A DNA stretch of 55,778 bases from Bacteroides sp. (GTDB lineage: Bacteria > Bacteroidota > Bacteroidia > Bacteroidales > Bacteroidaceae), in the NCBI RefSeq assembly GCF_028690125.1, contig NZ_JAQVBV010000021.1, positions 1 to 55,778 of the forward strand, given 5' to 3'. Positions 1 to 8,665 of the stretch are shown here, piece by piece. The notes below the pieces were generated by a model, which was not told the DNA's origin, searched no databases, and was given only the letters and a program-made list of their open reading frames with translations. Position 1 is the stretch's first letter, and every line of letters begins with the position of its first letter. The position numbers and the translations under genes were made by a program.

Positions 1-160
1 GCCGGTGATCGTGTTGTTGTTGCTGGATGATTCGAGGCGTATGCCGTAATTGTTGTTGTTCTGGACGGTGTTGCCGGTGATCGTGTTGTTGTTGGATGAA
101 TCTAGGGATATGCCATTACCGTTGTTGTTTTGGATGGTGTTGCCGGTGATCGTGTTGTTG
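1..160. repeat. Near-identical copy of 912-1071 within the paired fibre genes
   Basis: Bases 1-160 match 912-1071 at 158 of 160 positions; the mismatches are at 81 and 102. The run is exact from 1 to 80. Both copies encode the same beta-helix rungs in two adjacent fibre genes. The window starts inside this repeat, which may explain why the contig ends here. Confidence 0.9.
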
Positions 161-678
161 TGGTTAGATGGATCAAGGCGTATACTTATATTGTTGTTAT
201 ATTGAATAACACAATTCTCGATTGTTACTCCAATGATATTCTCTCCGGTAACGCCTACTGTAGCCGAATTGTATCGGCTGTATGTTTCCGATGTCAATCC
301 GGTGGTTTGTGCTAACCCGACATGTTGACAATAAATCCCATAATATCCAACGGCGGTATCGGTATTGTTTCCAATCAGAAGATCGTGTATATACATATTC
401 TTCTTTTTTACTGAACTGGTTCCAACACATCGGATGACCGCGTTTGTGCCGGATGCGGCGACTGCTGATTTTAGTACGGTATGGATACCTTCACCGCAGA
501 GTTCGATATCTGAATACATTTCTAACGGTGTTGAGATAGTATACACGCCTTTCTCGATGAACACTACTCCACCACTTTGACTGTTCGCGTAATTTATCGC
601 GTTCTGGATTGCGGTATGGGTGTTCCCGATATAGACTTTTCCGGTAACGGGTGTGCCGGATTGTTTAACGATAATCAT
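1..678 (-). CDS. Tail fibre, parallel beta-helix, N-terminal part (truncated by window edge)
   Basis: An open frame of 226 codons starts at the ATG at 678 and runs off the left edge without a stop. A clear ribosome site (GGAGGT, 10 nt before ATG) sits just after the stop of the upstream fibre gene, so the two are probably co-transcribed. The N-terminus (MIIVKQSGTPVTGKV) precedes a pectate-lyase-like start and then NosD-type repeats of about 23 residues with the pattern NTxQNNxxxGIxLxSSNNNT. Such right-handed beta-helices are common in receptor-binding fibres, so binding a host surface sugar or protein is inferred. The repeat part is nearly identical to the neighbouring fibre gene; the first 150 residues are different. 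Confidence 0.85.
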   Translation of the reverse strand, partial: MIIVKQSGTPVTGKVYIGNTHTAIQNAINYANSQSGGVVFIEKGVYTISTPLEMYSDIELCGEGIHTVLKSAVAASGTNAVIRCVGTSSVKKKNMYIHDLLIGNNTDTAVGYYGIYCQHVGLAQTTGLTSETYSRYNSATVGVTGENIIGVTIENCVIQYNNNISIRLDPSNHNNTITGNTIQNNNGNGISLDSSNNNTITGNTVQNNNNYGIRLESSSNNNTITG

Positions 679-695
679 GTGATATATGACCTCCA

Positions 696-1934
696 TTATG
701 CGATGAGTTTGTTGTTATACACTTTGTTGCCTGTGCCGGAATTAGATAATGTCCCGGTATGTTGGTTTGAACATATGACGTTGTAGTTGCAATAGGAAGC
801 AAGGTAGATACCTGCTGTGCTATTGTTGTCTTTTATAATGTTGCCGGTGACCGTGTTGTTGTTGGATGAATAGAGGTATATGCCTTTACCGGCGTTGTTC
901 TGGCAGGTGTTGCCGGTGATCGTGTTGTTGTTGCTGGATGATTCGAGGCGTATGCCGTAATTGTTGTTGTTCTGGACGGTGTTGCCGGTGACCGTGTTGT
1001 TGTTGGATGAATTTAGGGATATGCCATTACCGTTGTTGTTTTGGATGGTGTTGCCGGTGATCGTGTTGTTGCTGGATGAATTGAGGTATATGCCTGAACT
1101 GGCGTTGTTCTGGCAGGTGTTGCCGGTGACCGTGTTGTTGTTGGATGAATTTAGGGATATGCCGTGACTGGTGTTGTTCTGGAGGGTGTTGCCGGTGACC
1201 GTGTTGTTGCTGGATGAATTGAGGTATATGCCGTGACTGGCGTTGTTCTGGCAGGTGTTGCCGGTGACCGTGTTGTTGTTGCTGGATGAATTGAGGTGTA
1301 TGCCGATACTGTTGTTGTTTTGGACGGTGGTGGTATCAACTGAACAGTTTGCGCTGTTCTGGAGGTATATACCATACGAACTGTTCTGTTCAATCACACA
1401 TTGGGATATACTGATCCCCATTTTGTTGATACCGCTTGTTCCTCTGGTCGTGGTTGTCGAACCCACATAATCACAGTTGATACCGATACCCTGTTTGCTG
1501 GTTAACCGGTTTCCGTTGATTGTGAGTCCATGGATACAGATATTCTCAACAACCGTTCCGCTAACACCCCGGATATCAATGACACCGGAAGTCGAAGTTA
1601 CGAAATCACATGATAATACGGTGAGTCCGGGTGTGCCGGATAAACAGATGTTGCTACGTGTGATTTGTATGGGTGCGTTGAGTGAATAGGTTCCTTCTGC
1701 GAAATAGAACGTGGTTCCGTCGGCAGCTTCGTTCATCATCGAAGATATTTGACTCGCTGATGCATCGGGAGTGATGATTGTTCCAATATCCAGTTTAAAC
1801 GCGATCTCTTTCCAAACGCCACCGACATTCGAGTATATTGCAGTAACTTCTTTCCAGACACCTCCTACGTTTGCCCGGACATCTGCGATAGTTGTCCATG
1901 TTTCACCGATCTTGACTTTCAGTGCATCAGACAT
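696..1934 (-). CDS. Tail fibre with parallel beta-helix (NosD-like) repeats
   Basis: 412 aa. The first 45 residues carry a twice-repeated NVGGVWKE motif, probably the attachment end. Residues from about 80 look like a pectate-lyase/NosD beta-helix start. Eight consecutive rungs of about 23 residues then follow, consensus NTxQNNxSxGIYLNSSSNNTVTG, before a short cap ending NKVYNNKLIA. Asn/Ser ladders of this type form right-handed beta-helices in viral fibres and tailspikes. No hydrolase residues could be assigned, so a binding role is inferred. It lies 4 bp after the upstream tail gene, with the truncated paralogue just downstream. Confidence 0.85.
   Translation of the reverse strand: MSDALKVKIGETWTTIADVRANVGGVWKEVTAIYSNVGGVWKEIAFKLDIGTIITPDASASQISSMMNEAADGTTFYFAEGTYSLNAPIQITRSNICLSGTPGLTVLSCDFVTSTSGVIDIRGVSGTVVENICIHGLTINGNRLTSKQGIGINCDYVGSTTTTRGTSGINKMGISISQCVIEQNSSYGIYLQNSANCSVDTTTVQNNNSIGIHLNSSSNNNTVTGNTCQNNASHGIYLNSSSNNTVTGNTLQNNTSHGISLNSSNNNTVTGNTCQNNASSGIYLNSSSNNTITGNTIQNNNGNGISLNSSNNNTVTGNTVQNNNNYGIRLESSSNNNTITGNTCQNNAGKGIYLYSSNNNTVTGNIIKDNNSTAGIYLASYCNYNVICSNQHTGTLSNSGTGNKVYNNKLIA
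835..1345. repeat. 69-72 bp tandem repeats encoding beta-helix rungs
   Basis: About seven to eight direct repeats of 69 or 72 bp, each containing the core GCCGGTGACCGTGTTGTTG or a close variant on the plus strand. They encode successive rungs of the fibre beta-helix. High DNA identity between rungs and with the paralogue at 1-160 makes slippage or recombination likely. Confidence 0.85.
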
Positions 1935-1938
1935 ACGG

Positions 1939-2598
1939 TTATACCTCGTATATCATCCAGATATCTCCGGCAACTCCGCCGGTCGGTTCTTCAGTAGAAA
2001 CGGTGATTGGGAGTCTGGCGGGAGCAATAGTGCCTGCGGTTATTGCGGATGCGTTATGAGAATGGGTTGTCCATCCGGCACCGCCATTATATTCTATTGT
2101 GCCATTTGTGATTCTGAGTCCGTGGATACCTCCGGTACCTGATGCGAATGTGGTGTTGTTTGTATGGGTGATGACCAGATCGTTTGCGATAATTTGTTTG
2201 AAATCGGTCATATCTTCCGCAACTACCTGGTATCGGATATATGTTTTATTTTCATCTGTTCGGATGACGACATCTCCGATATCGGTTTCGAGTGCGAGCA
2301 TTGCGATTTCGGTATCTGCAGTGAACGTTTCTGTGATTGCAAGTGGAGGGAGTTGTGCAGGGTTTAAAATACCGTTTTCGTCCAGGGTGGGGATCCCTAA
2401 TGCGATATCGGTGATGAGCTGGTTAACTGAAATTTTACCTTCACTATCAAGTGACGCGATCCCGTCTGCAATTCCTCGACCGGTCCCGACTGCTGTATCA
2501 AGGGTATCAAAATTGGTATTGAGATCATCACCCCAATTGAGTTTACCCGTATGGGGTTTTGTTAGGGCGAGGTTTGTGGTGTATGTGGTTTCTGTCAT
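1939..2598 (-). CDS. Tail fibre or fibre-connector protein
   Basis: 219 aa from the ATG at 2598; GGAGTGATAC lies about 12 nt upstream, and an in-frame GTG at 2610 overlaps the ribosome site and is less likely. The N-terminus contains LNWGDDLNTNFDTLD, a motif frequent near the start of phage tail-fibre and minor tail proteins. A middle segment (LDENGILNPAQLPP) resembles the collar-like linkers of fibre proteins, and the C-terminus is rich in G/T/A. Its place between baseplate genes and the beta-helix fibres suggests it links fibre to baseplate; this is inference. Confidence 0.65.
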   Translation of the reverse strand: MTETTYTTNLALTKPHTGKLNWGDDLNTNFDTLDTAVGTGRGIADGIASLDSEGKISVNQLITDIALGIPTLDENGILNPAQLPPLAITETFTADTEIAMLALETDIGDVVIRTDENKTYIRYQVVAEDMTDFKQIIANDLVITHTNNTTFASGTGGIHGLRITNGTIEYNGGAGWTTHSHNASAITAGTIAPARLPITVSTEEPTGGVAGDIWMIYEV

Positions 2599-2606
2599 AA
2601 AATGTA

Positions 2607-3089
2607 TCACTCCTTAACGATGCCTCGGGCAAATGTGCATCTGATCCGGATGATTGCGCCGAGTGTGGGATCAAACAGAATCGGGTTTCTGACTTCAATG
2701 AAGTAAGGGTTGCCTGTAGTATCAGAATCCATTAATGCAATTCCGTTGACTTCCAGGGTGCCGGTATCCACAATGTCGCCGGGATCAAAGGTGGCTTCAT
2801 ATTCAACATAAACGGAATAATTGTTACCGGTATCCTGTTCAATAATTTTGGCTTTGGCTTCTTTTCGAGCGTATACTCCGTTATTAATTTCGGTATCCGG
2901 TTCGGTATCGTCGGCGTCCGGAGTGGTTGTTCCTGTTGATAAAGCTACCCAGATGAACGGAGAGGGTGCAGTAACGTTTGCTCCATCCGAATCTTTGAGT
3001 TTGTAGGTTTCAGCAGACGATGCGTTGAATGCGTGAAGACATCCAAGTTGGTAGAGTCCGGTATTTGGAATGATTTTGCCTAATCCCAT
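2607..3089 (-). CDS. Tail-fibre-associated structural protein, unknown family
   Basis: 160 aa, mostly predicted beta structure, with a late VRNPILFDPTLGAIIRIR segment. The start overlaps the stop of the small upstream gene as TAATG, so translation is probably coupled. The location at the head of the fibre module suggests a fibre-attachment or adaptor role, but I recognise no family. The end is followed within 10 bp by the next fibre-type gene. Confidence 0.55.
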   Translation of the reverse strand: MGLGKIIPNTGLYQLGCLHAFNASSAETYKLKDSDGANVTAPSPFIWVALSTGTTTPDADDTEPDTEINNGVYARKEAKAKIIEQDTGNNYSVYVEYEATFDPGDIVDTGTLEVNGIALMDSDTTGNPYFIEVRNPILFDPTLGAIIRIRCTFARGIVKE

Positions 3090-3205
3090 TATTCATCACC
3101 ATCGGGTTGGTTCTGGGGTTTTATATCTTCGGTATCAGGTTCTTTCTTAAAAGGGATGATTTCGACATCAAAGGAAACATTGATCGAAGAGTTTGATATG
3201 GTCAT
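3089..3205 (-). CDS. Small acidic protein heading the fibre operon
   Basis: 38 aa (MTISNSSINVSFDVEI..., ending QNQPDGDE). Its ATG at 3205 lies 25 bp after the centre of a strong TATA box, which fits a leaderless mRNA. Its stop overlaps the next ATG (TAATG). No homologue recognised. It may be a genuine small structural protein or mainly a translated lead-in for the fibre operon. Confidence 0.6.
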   Translation of the reverse strand: MTISNSSINVSFDVEIIPFKKEPDTEDIKPQNQPDGDE

Positions 3206-3220
3206 TGAGTATTGTATGAT

Positions 3221-3240
3221 TTAATTTATATATAAAATAA
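3221..3240 (-). promoter_or_regulatory. TATA promoter of the fibre operon
   Basis: On the minus strand the sequence TTTATATATAAATTAAATC is centred about 25 bp before the ATG at 3205. This is the archaeal TATA-to-start distance and predicts transcription beginning at or next to the start codon. It separates the fibre genes from the baseplate operon. Confidence 0.6.
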
Positions 3241-3242
3241 TG

Positions 3243-4955
3243 TCAGGAGTATGTGATTATTTCTGAACTGACAGTGATGTTGATTGGAGCATGGAGTATT
3301 GCTTTTGTTGAGTAATTGGGTTCGCTGAATCCTATACTGTTGAATGGAGATGCATGATCCGAATAGTTTGTGGTTTTTGATTGGGTGTGGGCGAATGAGG
3401 TTTCTACTGAATCGATTATGGTTTGTGTTGATGGATGGATGATATAGGTTTCCGGGAGTTCGATAACTGAAACGAAGGTGTTCTGGTTTGATTTTATGTA
3501 GGGTATGTATACTGCATCTTCTGAATTGAGATTGATTGATGCGTATTTTTGGGCAAGTGTGGAATACACGTTTTCTGAGTATCCTGACATTCCGAACCCG
3601 GATATTTCATCTTCGGTTTTGGGGGAATATGCATAGGTGAGGATCAGCGAATCGTGTGTAGCAGTGAATCTGGGTTCGATTAAGTTGAGGTAACCCGGAT
3701 ATTCATCTAAGTTGTATCCTTCAAAGTTATACGGGGTTGCTTCAATACTAATATGACCGGGGATATGCGAATGGTGGTATGCATATGAAGTTAGTGCCGG
3801 GGTTGTTGGTTGGATTGTGGTTGTTGATACCGGAGCGTAATCGATCTGGGTTGGTTCTATTCCGAGATTGATTGATGAGTGTTTCTGGGCAAATGTTGAA
3901 TACACATTTTCTGAGTATCCTGACATACCAAATCCGGATATATCGTCTGAGAGTTTTGGCGAGAATCCCCAGATCATCATGTATGGTATTGAGGTCCCGG
4001 AAAAGGATACTTCTTTTAAGTAGAGGTATCCGGGATATGTGTCTGTATCGTATCCTCCAACATTGAATGGAGAAGAGGGATCCGGGATTCCAAGAGGGAT
4101 ATGTGAATGGTGGTAGGCATACGAATATCCTTTTGCAAAGAGATCTGTGTCCGGGAACGCTCCATATATTTTTGTGTCATCTGAAGTTACCCATAATGCA
4201 AGTGCGTCCGGTTTTGGGATGAGTGCCGGGAAGAGGATATTATCGTATTCTTCCTGGTTGTAGTATGACGGAATATATTGTAGTGGGGGAGGTAAGATTG
4301 TTTTTATCTGAAGATAGGGTATTGAAATACCTGATATATTCAGGGTTTCAATTGTCTGAAGAGATATCGGAGATATGTTCAGGTGCGTGGATACCTGAAT
4401 TGGATCTGTATAATACTGGAAATACCAGCCTTCAAAAGCAACGCCTGCTGCTTTTGCGATATTGATGTATTCGGTAAGTGCAGATAAATTGAGGGTTGCC
4501 GGAATAGATTTGTCGATCGATACCGCGAATGCTGCGTTTGGATGTTCCGGACCGAGATAGGGTTGTTCGATGAGATCAAATGCTTTTTCTTCAGGGTGAA
4601 TTTCTGTGGCAGTATCCAGAAGTTCTAGGATTGATCGTTTTGTTGAATCTGATGTTTTTGCTTTGATTGTAAGTCTGATACGTTGACGGTATAAAGAATC
4701 GGGTTCGTATCCTCGACGTTTACATGATACTAACAATCCGATATTATCTAGTGATACATGTTCGGCGAAATCGAGATATTTTGAGAAGAAGATATCTTCT
4801 AGTGTCAGGGTCAGGATTGCGTGTTCTCTGGCTATCCAGTCGATTGTATGAGAAAACGATGATCCTTCTTCAACGTGGAGTGCTGATGAGAAATATTTTT
4901 TCAGGGATGAGGTAATCATCTCCTGTGTGTTCTGGATAGCATTTGGATTTGTCAT
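3243..4955 (-). CDS. Baseplate protein, gpI-like N-terminus with duplicated C-terminal domain
   Basis: 570 aa. The N-terminal about 180 residues, placed directly after baseplate J, resemble phage tail protein I / YmfQ-type proteins (region around LSVDNIGLLVSC-like text, then LYRQRIRLTIKAKTSD). From about residue 275 two copies of an 85-residue unit follow, each beginning YAYHHSHIP and ending GFGMSGYSENVYST; a shorter degenerate third copy closes the protein. A ribosome site (GGAGCCGG) lies before the ATG. By position it ends the baseplate wedge and connects to fibres. The repeated domain is unfamiliar and may be receptor-binding or carbohydrate-binding. Confidence 0.65.
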   Translation of the reverse strand: MTNPNAIQNTQEMITSSLKKYFSSALHVEEGSSFSHTIDWIAREHAILTLTLEDIFFSKYLDFAEHVSLDNIGLLVSCKRRGYEPDSLYRQRIRLTIKAKTSDSTKRSILELLDTATEIHPEEKAFDLIEQPYLGPEHPNAAFAVSIDKSIPATLNLSALTEYINIAKAAGVAFEGWYFQYYTDPIQVSTHLNISPISLQTIETLNISGISIPYLQIKTILPPPLQYIPSYYNQEEYDNILFPALIPKPDALALWVTSDDTKIYGAFPDTDLFAKGYSYAYHHSHIPLGIPDPSSPFNVGGYDTDTYPGYLYLKEVSFSGTSIPYMMIWGFSPKLSDDISGFGMSGYSENVYSTFAQKHSSINLGIEPTQIDYAPVSTTTIQPTTPALTSYAYHHSHIPGHISIEATPYNFEGYNLDEYPGYLNLIEPRFTATHDSLILTYAYSPKTEDEISGFGMSGYSENVYSTLAQKYASINLNSEDAVYIPYIKSNQNTFVSVIELPETYIIHPSTQTIIDSVETSFAHTQSKTTNYSDHASPFNSIGFSEPNYSTKAILHAPINITVSSEIITYS

Positions 4956-4965
4956 ACCGGCTCCG

Positions 4966-7278
4966 TTACACTGTTGGGGTTGTTGTGATTGTATAGGTTC
5001 CAGGGATTACATAATCGATTGATGATAATGTTTTTGAATGAGTTGATCCGGTGAGTGTGGAATCTCCGGCAGTGATCGTGAGTGAAGGTATATCACTGAT
5101 GAGTTCGGTGTCGTGGAGTAATGTTGTTTTCATACCTGTCCATGTGAGAGGAGGTGTTGACGGTGAATTTAGTGACTGGAGGTATCCTGTTATTCTTGAT
5201 GTTAGTAATGTATCGATCTGTTCATCTAATATGGATGAGCTGGTTTTTGTTGCTTCTACTACAACAGATACCTGGAGGGTATCATGGATTGATCGGATGA
5301 TCTGGGTTGGGACTGCGAAATGGGTTGGTTGGATGATAAGTGATGATCCGGGTTCGGTGATTCCATATGGTGATGTGTTTGTATGGATCGTGAGTGATAA
5401 TATTTGACTTACTCCTGATAGAGGAGTGAGAATATTGATTATCTCGTTATAGGTGAGTGTGTCTCCGGGTGATTTTGTTTTGAAGTGGTTTTGGATAGTT
5501 TCTGTAACGGTCTGTGCAAGAGTGGTTATGTTTACTGATGAGTTTGTGCGTTTGATTGCAGTTGTTATTGTTACATCTGTTTTGAATCCGGTATAGATCG
5601 TTATTGGTTCAGTAATTTTTAATAGTTCATCAGTATCACAGGGGATTGTTCCTGCTGCAGGGGTGATGGTGACACTGTTTCCTGTGAGAGAGATCGAATA
5701 TAATGAATTTATTTTTGGATCCGAGGTTTCTATGAGTGGGAGTAAAAGCTGGAGATCAGTGTATGCAAATGGTTCATTCTTTTCGAGTGTCCAGAAATGG
5801 TTGATTAATGGATTTCCTGCGTTTGGTAATGAGGGGAGGATCAACGTATCGTTGATCAGGATCTTCATGGTGACTGATACCGGGACGATGGTTGCTGTAT
5901 CTGTGGTTATGGTGCCTGGTAAAAATTTGTAGCTTTGTTGGGATGGGACGGATGTACCTGGATGATCTGCATATTCTGTTGTGGATTGGAGTTTCAGATA
6001 GTTTACAGAACTGATATCTTCATGGTCCGTAAGAGTATCGATGAAATCTGTCCATGATAAGGGTTCGTTTAATGGATGGTTTGTGATGATGGATTCTATC
6101 AGGGTCTGTAAGAGGTCGTCCAGTTCGATATCGGAAAGTGTATCGGATGTTGCAATAACGGTTACTGTGACATCTTCAGTTTTTGAATCGATCCAGAGTA
6201 TTGAGGTGCCATGTTTGAATTTTATTCCCGCTACGATTTCGAGTTCCTGTCCAAACTCTGTAATTGCTGTTTCGTGTTCTGATGAGTTGATTATTAATGA
6301 TTCGACATCTCGTAACCCATTAACTGTTTTTGACAGGTGGCGGTAGAGTCCTGACCAGGATAGGGTTTCGCCTCGTTTTAGAGGTTCAATATAATTTGCA
6401 ATTTCTGTTTTTATATCTTCAATTGTCTGGAGTTCATCAACCTGATCCATTAGTTTTATTGCACCCTGAATTGTGACGATTGCATCAATGAGTTGGGATA
6501 TAGTGTATTCTATACCTGCAGATTTTCGTTCTGCGATAAGGGTCTGGATTTTATCTTCAGTGGTTGTTCCGGTATAATGGATTGTGAATTTATTATTGGG
6601 GATATCTTCTTCAATATCTGCATACTCTACTCCCGGATCGGCACGTATGTTTGCAAGAATTGATCCTGGTGTTGCATATGCGGTATGTGTTGTTCCGACC
6701 AGTGATCGTTCACGGAGCTGGATATCGGTTTCGAGATCTCTTCCTCCGGTTGTAGGATTAAAGTTATAGACTGCAAAGTCTGCAGATGAAGGGAACGTTT
6801 TTGTTAGAATACCTGCTGAAATGTTTTGATCATATCCGTATTTTGTTGAGGTTATCGGGACATTTATTTCTCCTGATGAAGGTATAGTGATTGCATGATC
6901 GGTTGTGAATTCTATTAAATTGTATTCGTCGTGGATTTTGGTGTGTTTTGGTACCGCTATGTTGGGATTTCCGAAGAAAGTGGCTGTTCCTCGTGATCTC
7001 ATAGCAGGTCGTCGTTGGTTTCCAATGAGCGCAACCAGATATTCTAATGAATCTCCTGAAGAAGTGCCGATATATCCCGCATAATATACAGATTCGAGGA
7101 GATCCCACATCAGGGCGTTTTGGTATGCGAATACCTGGATGAGTTGTCCTTGTGGTGTATATTCTGCGATATCAATGGGGAATCCATAAATTGATTCAGC
7201 AGTCGTTTTATAATCCTGCAGGATTTCGGGGTAGGTCTTTTTTATGAAACCTTTCGGAGTTATACCGGCACTTGTCAT
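4966..7278 (-). CDS. Baseplate J-like wedge protein
   Basis: 770 aa. The first 240 residues show the baseplate J pattern: an N-terminal helical segment (EILQDYKTTAESIYG), then GTSSGDSLEYLVALIGNQRRPA, the RGTATFFG strand and the GGRDLETDIQLRERSL motif. These proteins (T4 gp6 / P2 gpJ family) form the baseplate wedge ring. It is longer than the usual 300-400 aa because the C-terminal half carries repeated alpha/beta units with LSWSGLYRHL and LTYNEIINIL segments, seemingly several copies of the domain seen once in shorter J proteins. Its ATG overlaps the stop of the gp25-like gene (ATGA). Confidence 0.85.
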   Translation of the reverse strand: MTSAGITPKGFIKKTYPEILQDYKTTAESIYGFPIDIAEYTPQGQLIQVFAYQNALMWDLLESVYYAGYIGTSSGDSLEYLVALIGNQRRPAMRSRGTATFFGNPNIAVPKHTKIHDEYNLIEFTTDHAITIPSSGEINVPITSTKYGYDQNISAGILTKTFPSSADFAVYNFNPTTGGRDLETDIQLRERSLVGTTHTAYATPGSILANIRADPGVEYADIEEDIPNNKFTIHYTGTTTEDKIQTLIAERKSAGIEYTISQLIDAIVTIQGAIKLMDQVDELQTIEDIKTEIANYIEPLKRGETLSWSGLYRHLSKTVNGLRDVESLIINSSEHETAITEFGQELEIVAGIKFKHGTSILWIDSKTEDVTVTVIATSDTLSDIELDDLLQTLIESIITNHPLNEPLSWTDFIDTLTDHEDISSVNYLKLQSTTEYADHPGTSVPSQQSYKFLPGTITTDTATIVPVSVTMKILINDTLILPSLPNAGNPLINHFWTLEKNEPFAYTDLQLLLPLIETSDPKINSLYSISLTGNSVTITPAAGTIPCDTDELLKITEPITIYTGFKTDVTITTAIKRTNSSVNITTLAQTVTETIQNHFKTKSPGDTLTYNEIINILTPLSGVSQILSLTIHTNTSPYGITEPGSSLIIQPTHFAVPTQIIRSIHDTLQVSVVVEATKTSSSILDEQIDTLLTSRITGYLQSLNSPSTPPLTWTGMKTTLLHDTELISDIPSLTITAGDSTLTGSTHSKTLSSIDYVIPGTYTITTTPTV

Positions 7279-7658
7279 AATGAGGGTAGTTCTGTAGTAA
7301 TGGTGATCTCGTCACTGTTCTTTGTTTTGAGTTTTAACCAGACATGTAACCGTCTGTCTGCGGAAGGGGGAGATGTGTTGAATTCAGTTATTTTTAGTTT
7401 TGCTGGATGGATATCAAGTGCATTCTGCATACATGATCGGATGATCTGGGGTTGGTATCCGGAATTCATAATAAATTTGTAATCCACTCCAAAATCGGGG
7501 TTTAAAGGGTATGATCCTTTTATGGTTTTTAGGATGATCCAGACGTCTTGCTGAAGTTTATCCTGCTCTACCGTCATATTCATATTGAATCCGTTGAGTG
7601 CACGAGTAAGATCGAGATCTCCACGGTGATTGATTTTATATGCGGATTCAACAGGCAT
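7275..7658 (-). CDS. Baseplate wedge protein, gp25/GpW-like lysozyme-family
   Basis: 127 aa from the ATG at 7658 (MPVESAYKIN); a longer frame begins at 7712 but would overlap the PAAR-like gene. The pattern DVWIILKTIKGSYPLNPDFGVDYKFI followed by IRSCMQNAL is the hallmark of the gp25/GpW family, which forms part of the wedge and helps start sheath assembly. Length is typical. It sits between the spike tip and baseplate J, the usual order. The 18 nt before the start are A/T only; a weak AAGGA lies further up. Confidence 0.85.
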   Translation of the reverse strand: MPVESAYKINHRGDLDLTRALNGFNMNMTVEQDKLQQDVWIILKTIKGSYPLNPDFGVDYKFIMNSGYQPQIIRSCMQNALDIHPAKLKITEFNTSPPSADRRLHVWLKLKTKNSDEITITTELPSL

Positions 7659-7695
7659 TATAATTATAATTCTTTTTTTCCTTAAAAATGGTATG

Positions 7696-8031
7696 TCAGT
7701 CTGATCGTACAAAAAACTGATTTACCGGGATTAATCCGCCAAATGGATGTGGACCTGTTGATCGATCTCCCTGTCGGCAGATAGGGATTTTGTTGGTTCT
7801 GAAAATCCTGGAACATTGTGATGTTGTCATTGGACATGGAGGACAATAGGATATTCGGGTTACTCCGATGGTTACAATGGGTTTTCCGTTTATTCTGACG
7901 AAACCCTGTAACGAGTAAGGAATGGTTGGTTTGCATCCTCCTACAGGAAATGGTGCACTGGATCCCCATATATGTATTATTGAGGGGAGTTGGTTATAGA
8001 GATCACCAACGACAATTACGGTCTGACCCAT
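7696..8031 (-). CDS. PAAR-like spike tip protein
   Basis: 111 aa. It shows PAAR-type features: PVGGCKPTIPYSLQGFVRIN, then INGKPIVTIG, and late RTNKIPICRQGDRSTGPHPFGG, typical of small cone proteins that sharpen the central spike. Cysteines and a histidine (CPPC, C near position 74, C at about 86, H at about 94) may bind the metal that stabilises the tip. Its ATG overlaps the stop of the spike gene (TAATG), supporting a working pair. The family assignment rests on motif and position. Confidence 0.7.
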   Translation of the reverse strand: MGQTVIVVGDLYNQLPSIIHIWGSSAPFPVGGCKPTIPYSLQGFVRINGKPIVTIGVTRISYCPPCPMTTSQCSRIFRTNKIPICRQGDRSTGPHPFGGLIPVNQFFVRSD

Positions 8032-8663
8032 TATAATACCTGATTGAAATCTACTGATGCTGAATTAACCATCATAATCATACCGTTGATGATAACAAGT
8101 GGTGCGGTCATCATGATTGAGGTCGGTGACAGGATATTGATTGATCCGAGTTCGTTTATTTCAATTCGTGCGATTTTATCTTTATAGGTGGCTCGGATAT
8201 ATCCTTCTTCGGTGATTCTAATTTCTGATCCTGTTTTATGATGAATCAGGATTTCCTGATCTTTAATAGGGGGGATGAGGGTATCTTTTACATCTTCATC
8301 GGTGTAAAGACCTGCAATCACAATTGCATTATTTAGATCGAAGAGATTTCGTTCATCTGTATCAGGGATGTCCCGCGTTTCAAGCATTTGACGGGCGTTG
8401 TTTCGGGTATATAAAACTAATACGGTATCCCCGATTTTGGGGGCAATGATTATTGCGGATCCGTGATAGTTCTGGTATGCAAACGGGATGTCCAGAAGTG
8501 TGATTGGTTGACTGGTCGGTTCGTGTTTTAATGTTACATTACAGATCATTTTATCGAGATCAACAAGTGTCAGTATCCCTATTGATGCAGTATTGACTCT
8601 GGATATTCGTTCATCCATTGAATATAACATGTTTGATACAAAATCTTTTGGAGTGGGTGACAT
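8031..8663 (-). CDS. Baseplate central spike protein (gpV/Gp138-like)
   Basis: 210 aa. The N-terminal OB-fold-like part (NTASIGILTLVDLDKMICNVTL, LDIPFAY, then PKIGDTVLVLY) matches the Gp138_N/baseplate assembly protein V group. The C-terminus (GSEIRITEEGYIRATYKDKIARIEI) has the repeating polar/hydrophobic strands of a trimeric beta-helix spike. A ribosome site GGAG precedes the ATG. It follows the hub gene by 2 bp and overlaps the PAAR-like tip gene, so hub, spike and tip form one translational block. Confidence 0.8.
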   Translation of the reverse strand: MSPTPKDFVSNMLYSMDERISRVNTASIGILTLVDLDKMICNVTLKHEPTSQPITLLDIPFAYQNYHGSAIIIAPKIGDTVLVLYTRNNARQMLETRDIPDTDERNLFDLNNAIVIAGLYTDEDVKDTLIPPIKDQEILIHHKTGSEIRITEEGYIRATYKDKIARIEINELGSINILSPTSIMMTAPLVIINGMIMMVNSASVDFNQVL

Positions 8664-8665
8664 AC

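Noticed and set aside
961..1167. Plus-strand frames across the fibre repeats
   Set aside because: Antisense shadows of the Asn/Thr repeat codons giving Leu/Pro/Val repeats.
835..1345. CRISPR-like regular repeats
   Set aside because: The 69-72 bp units are coding rungs of a beta-helix and lack unique spacers.
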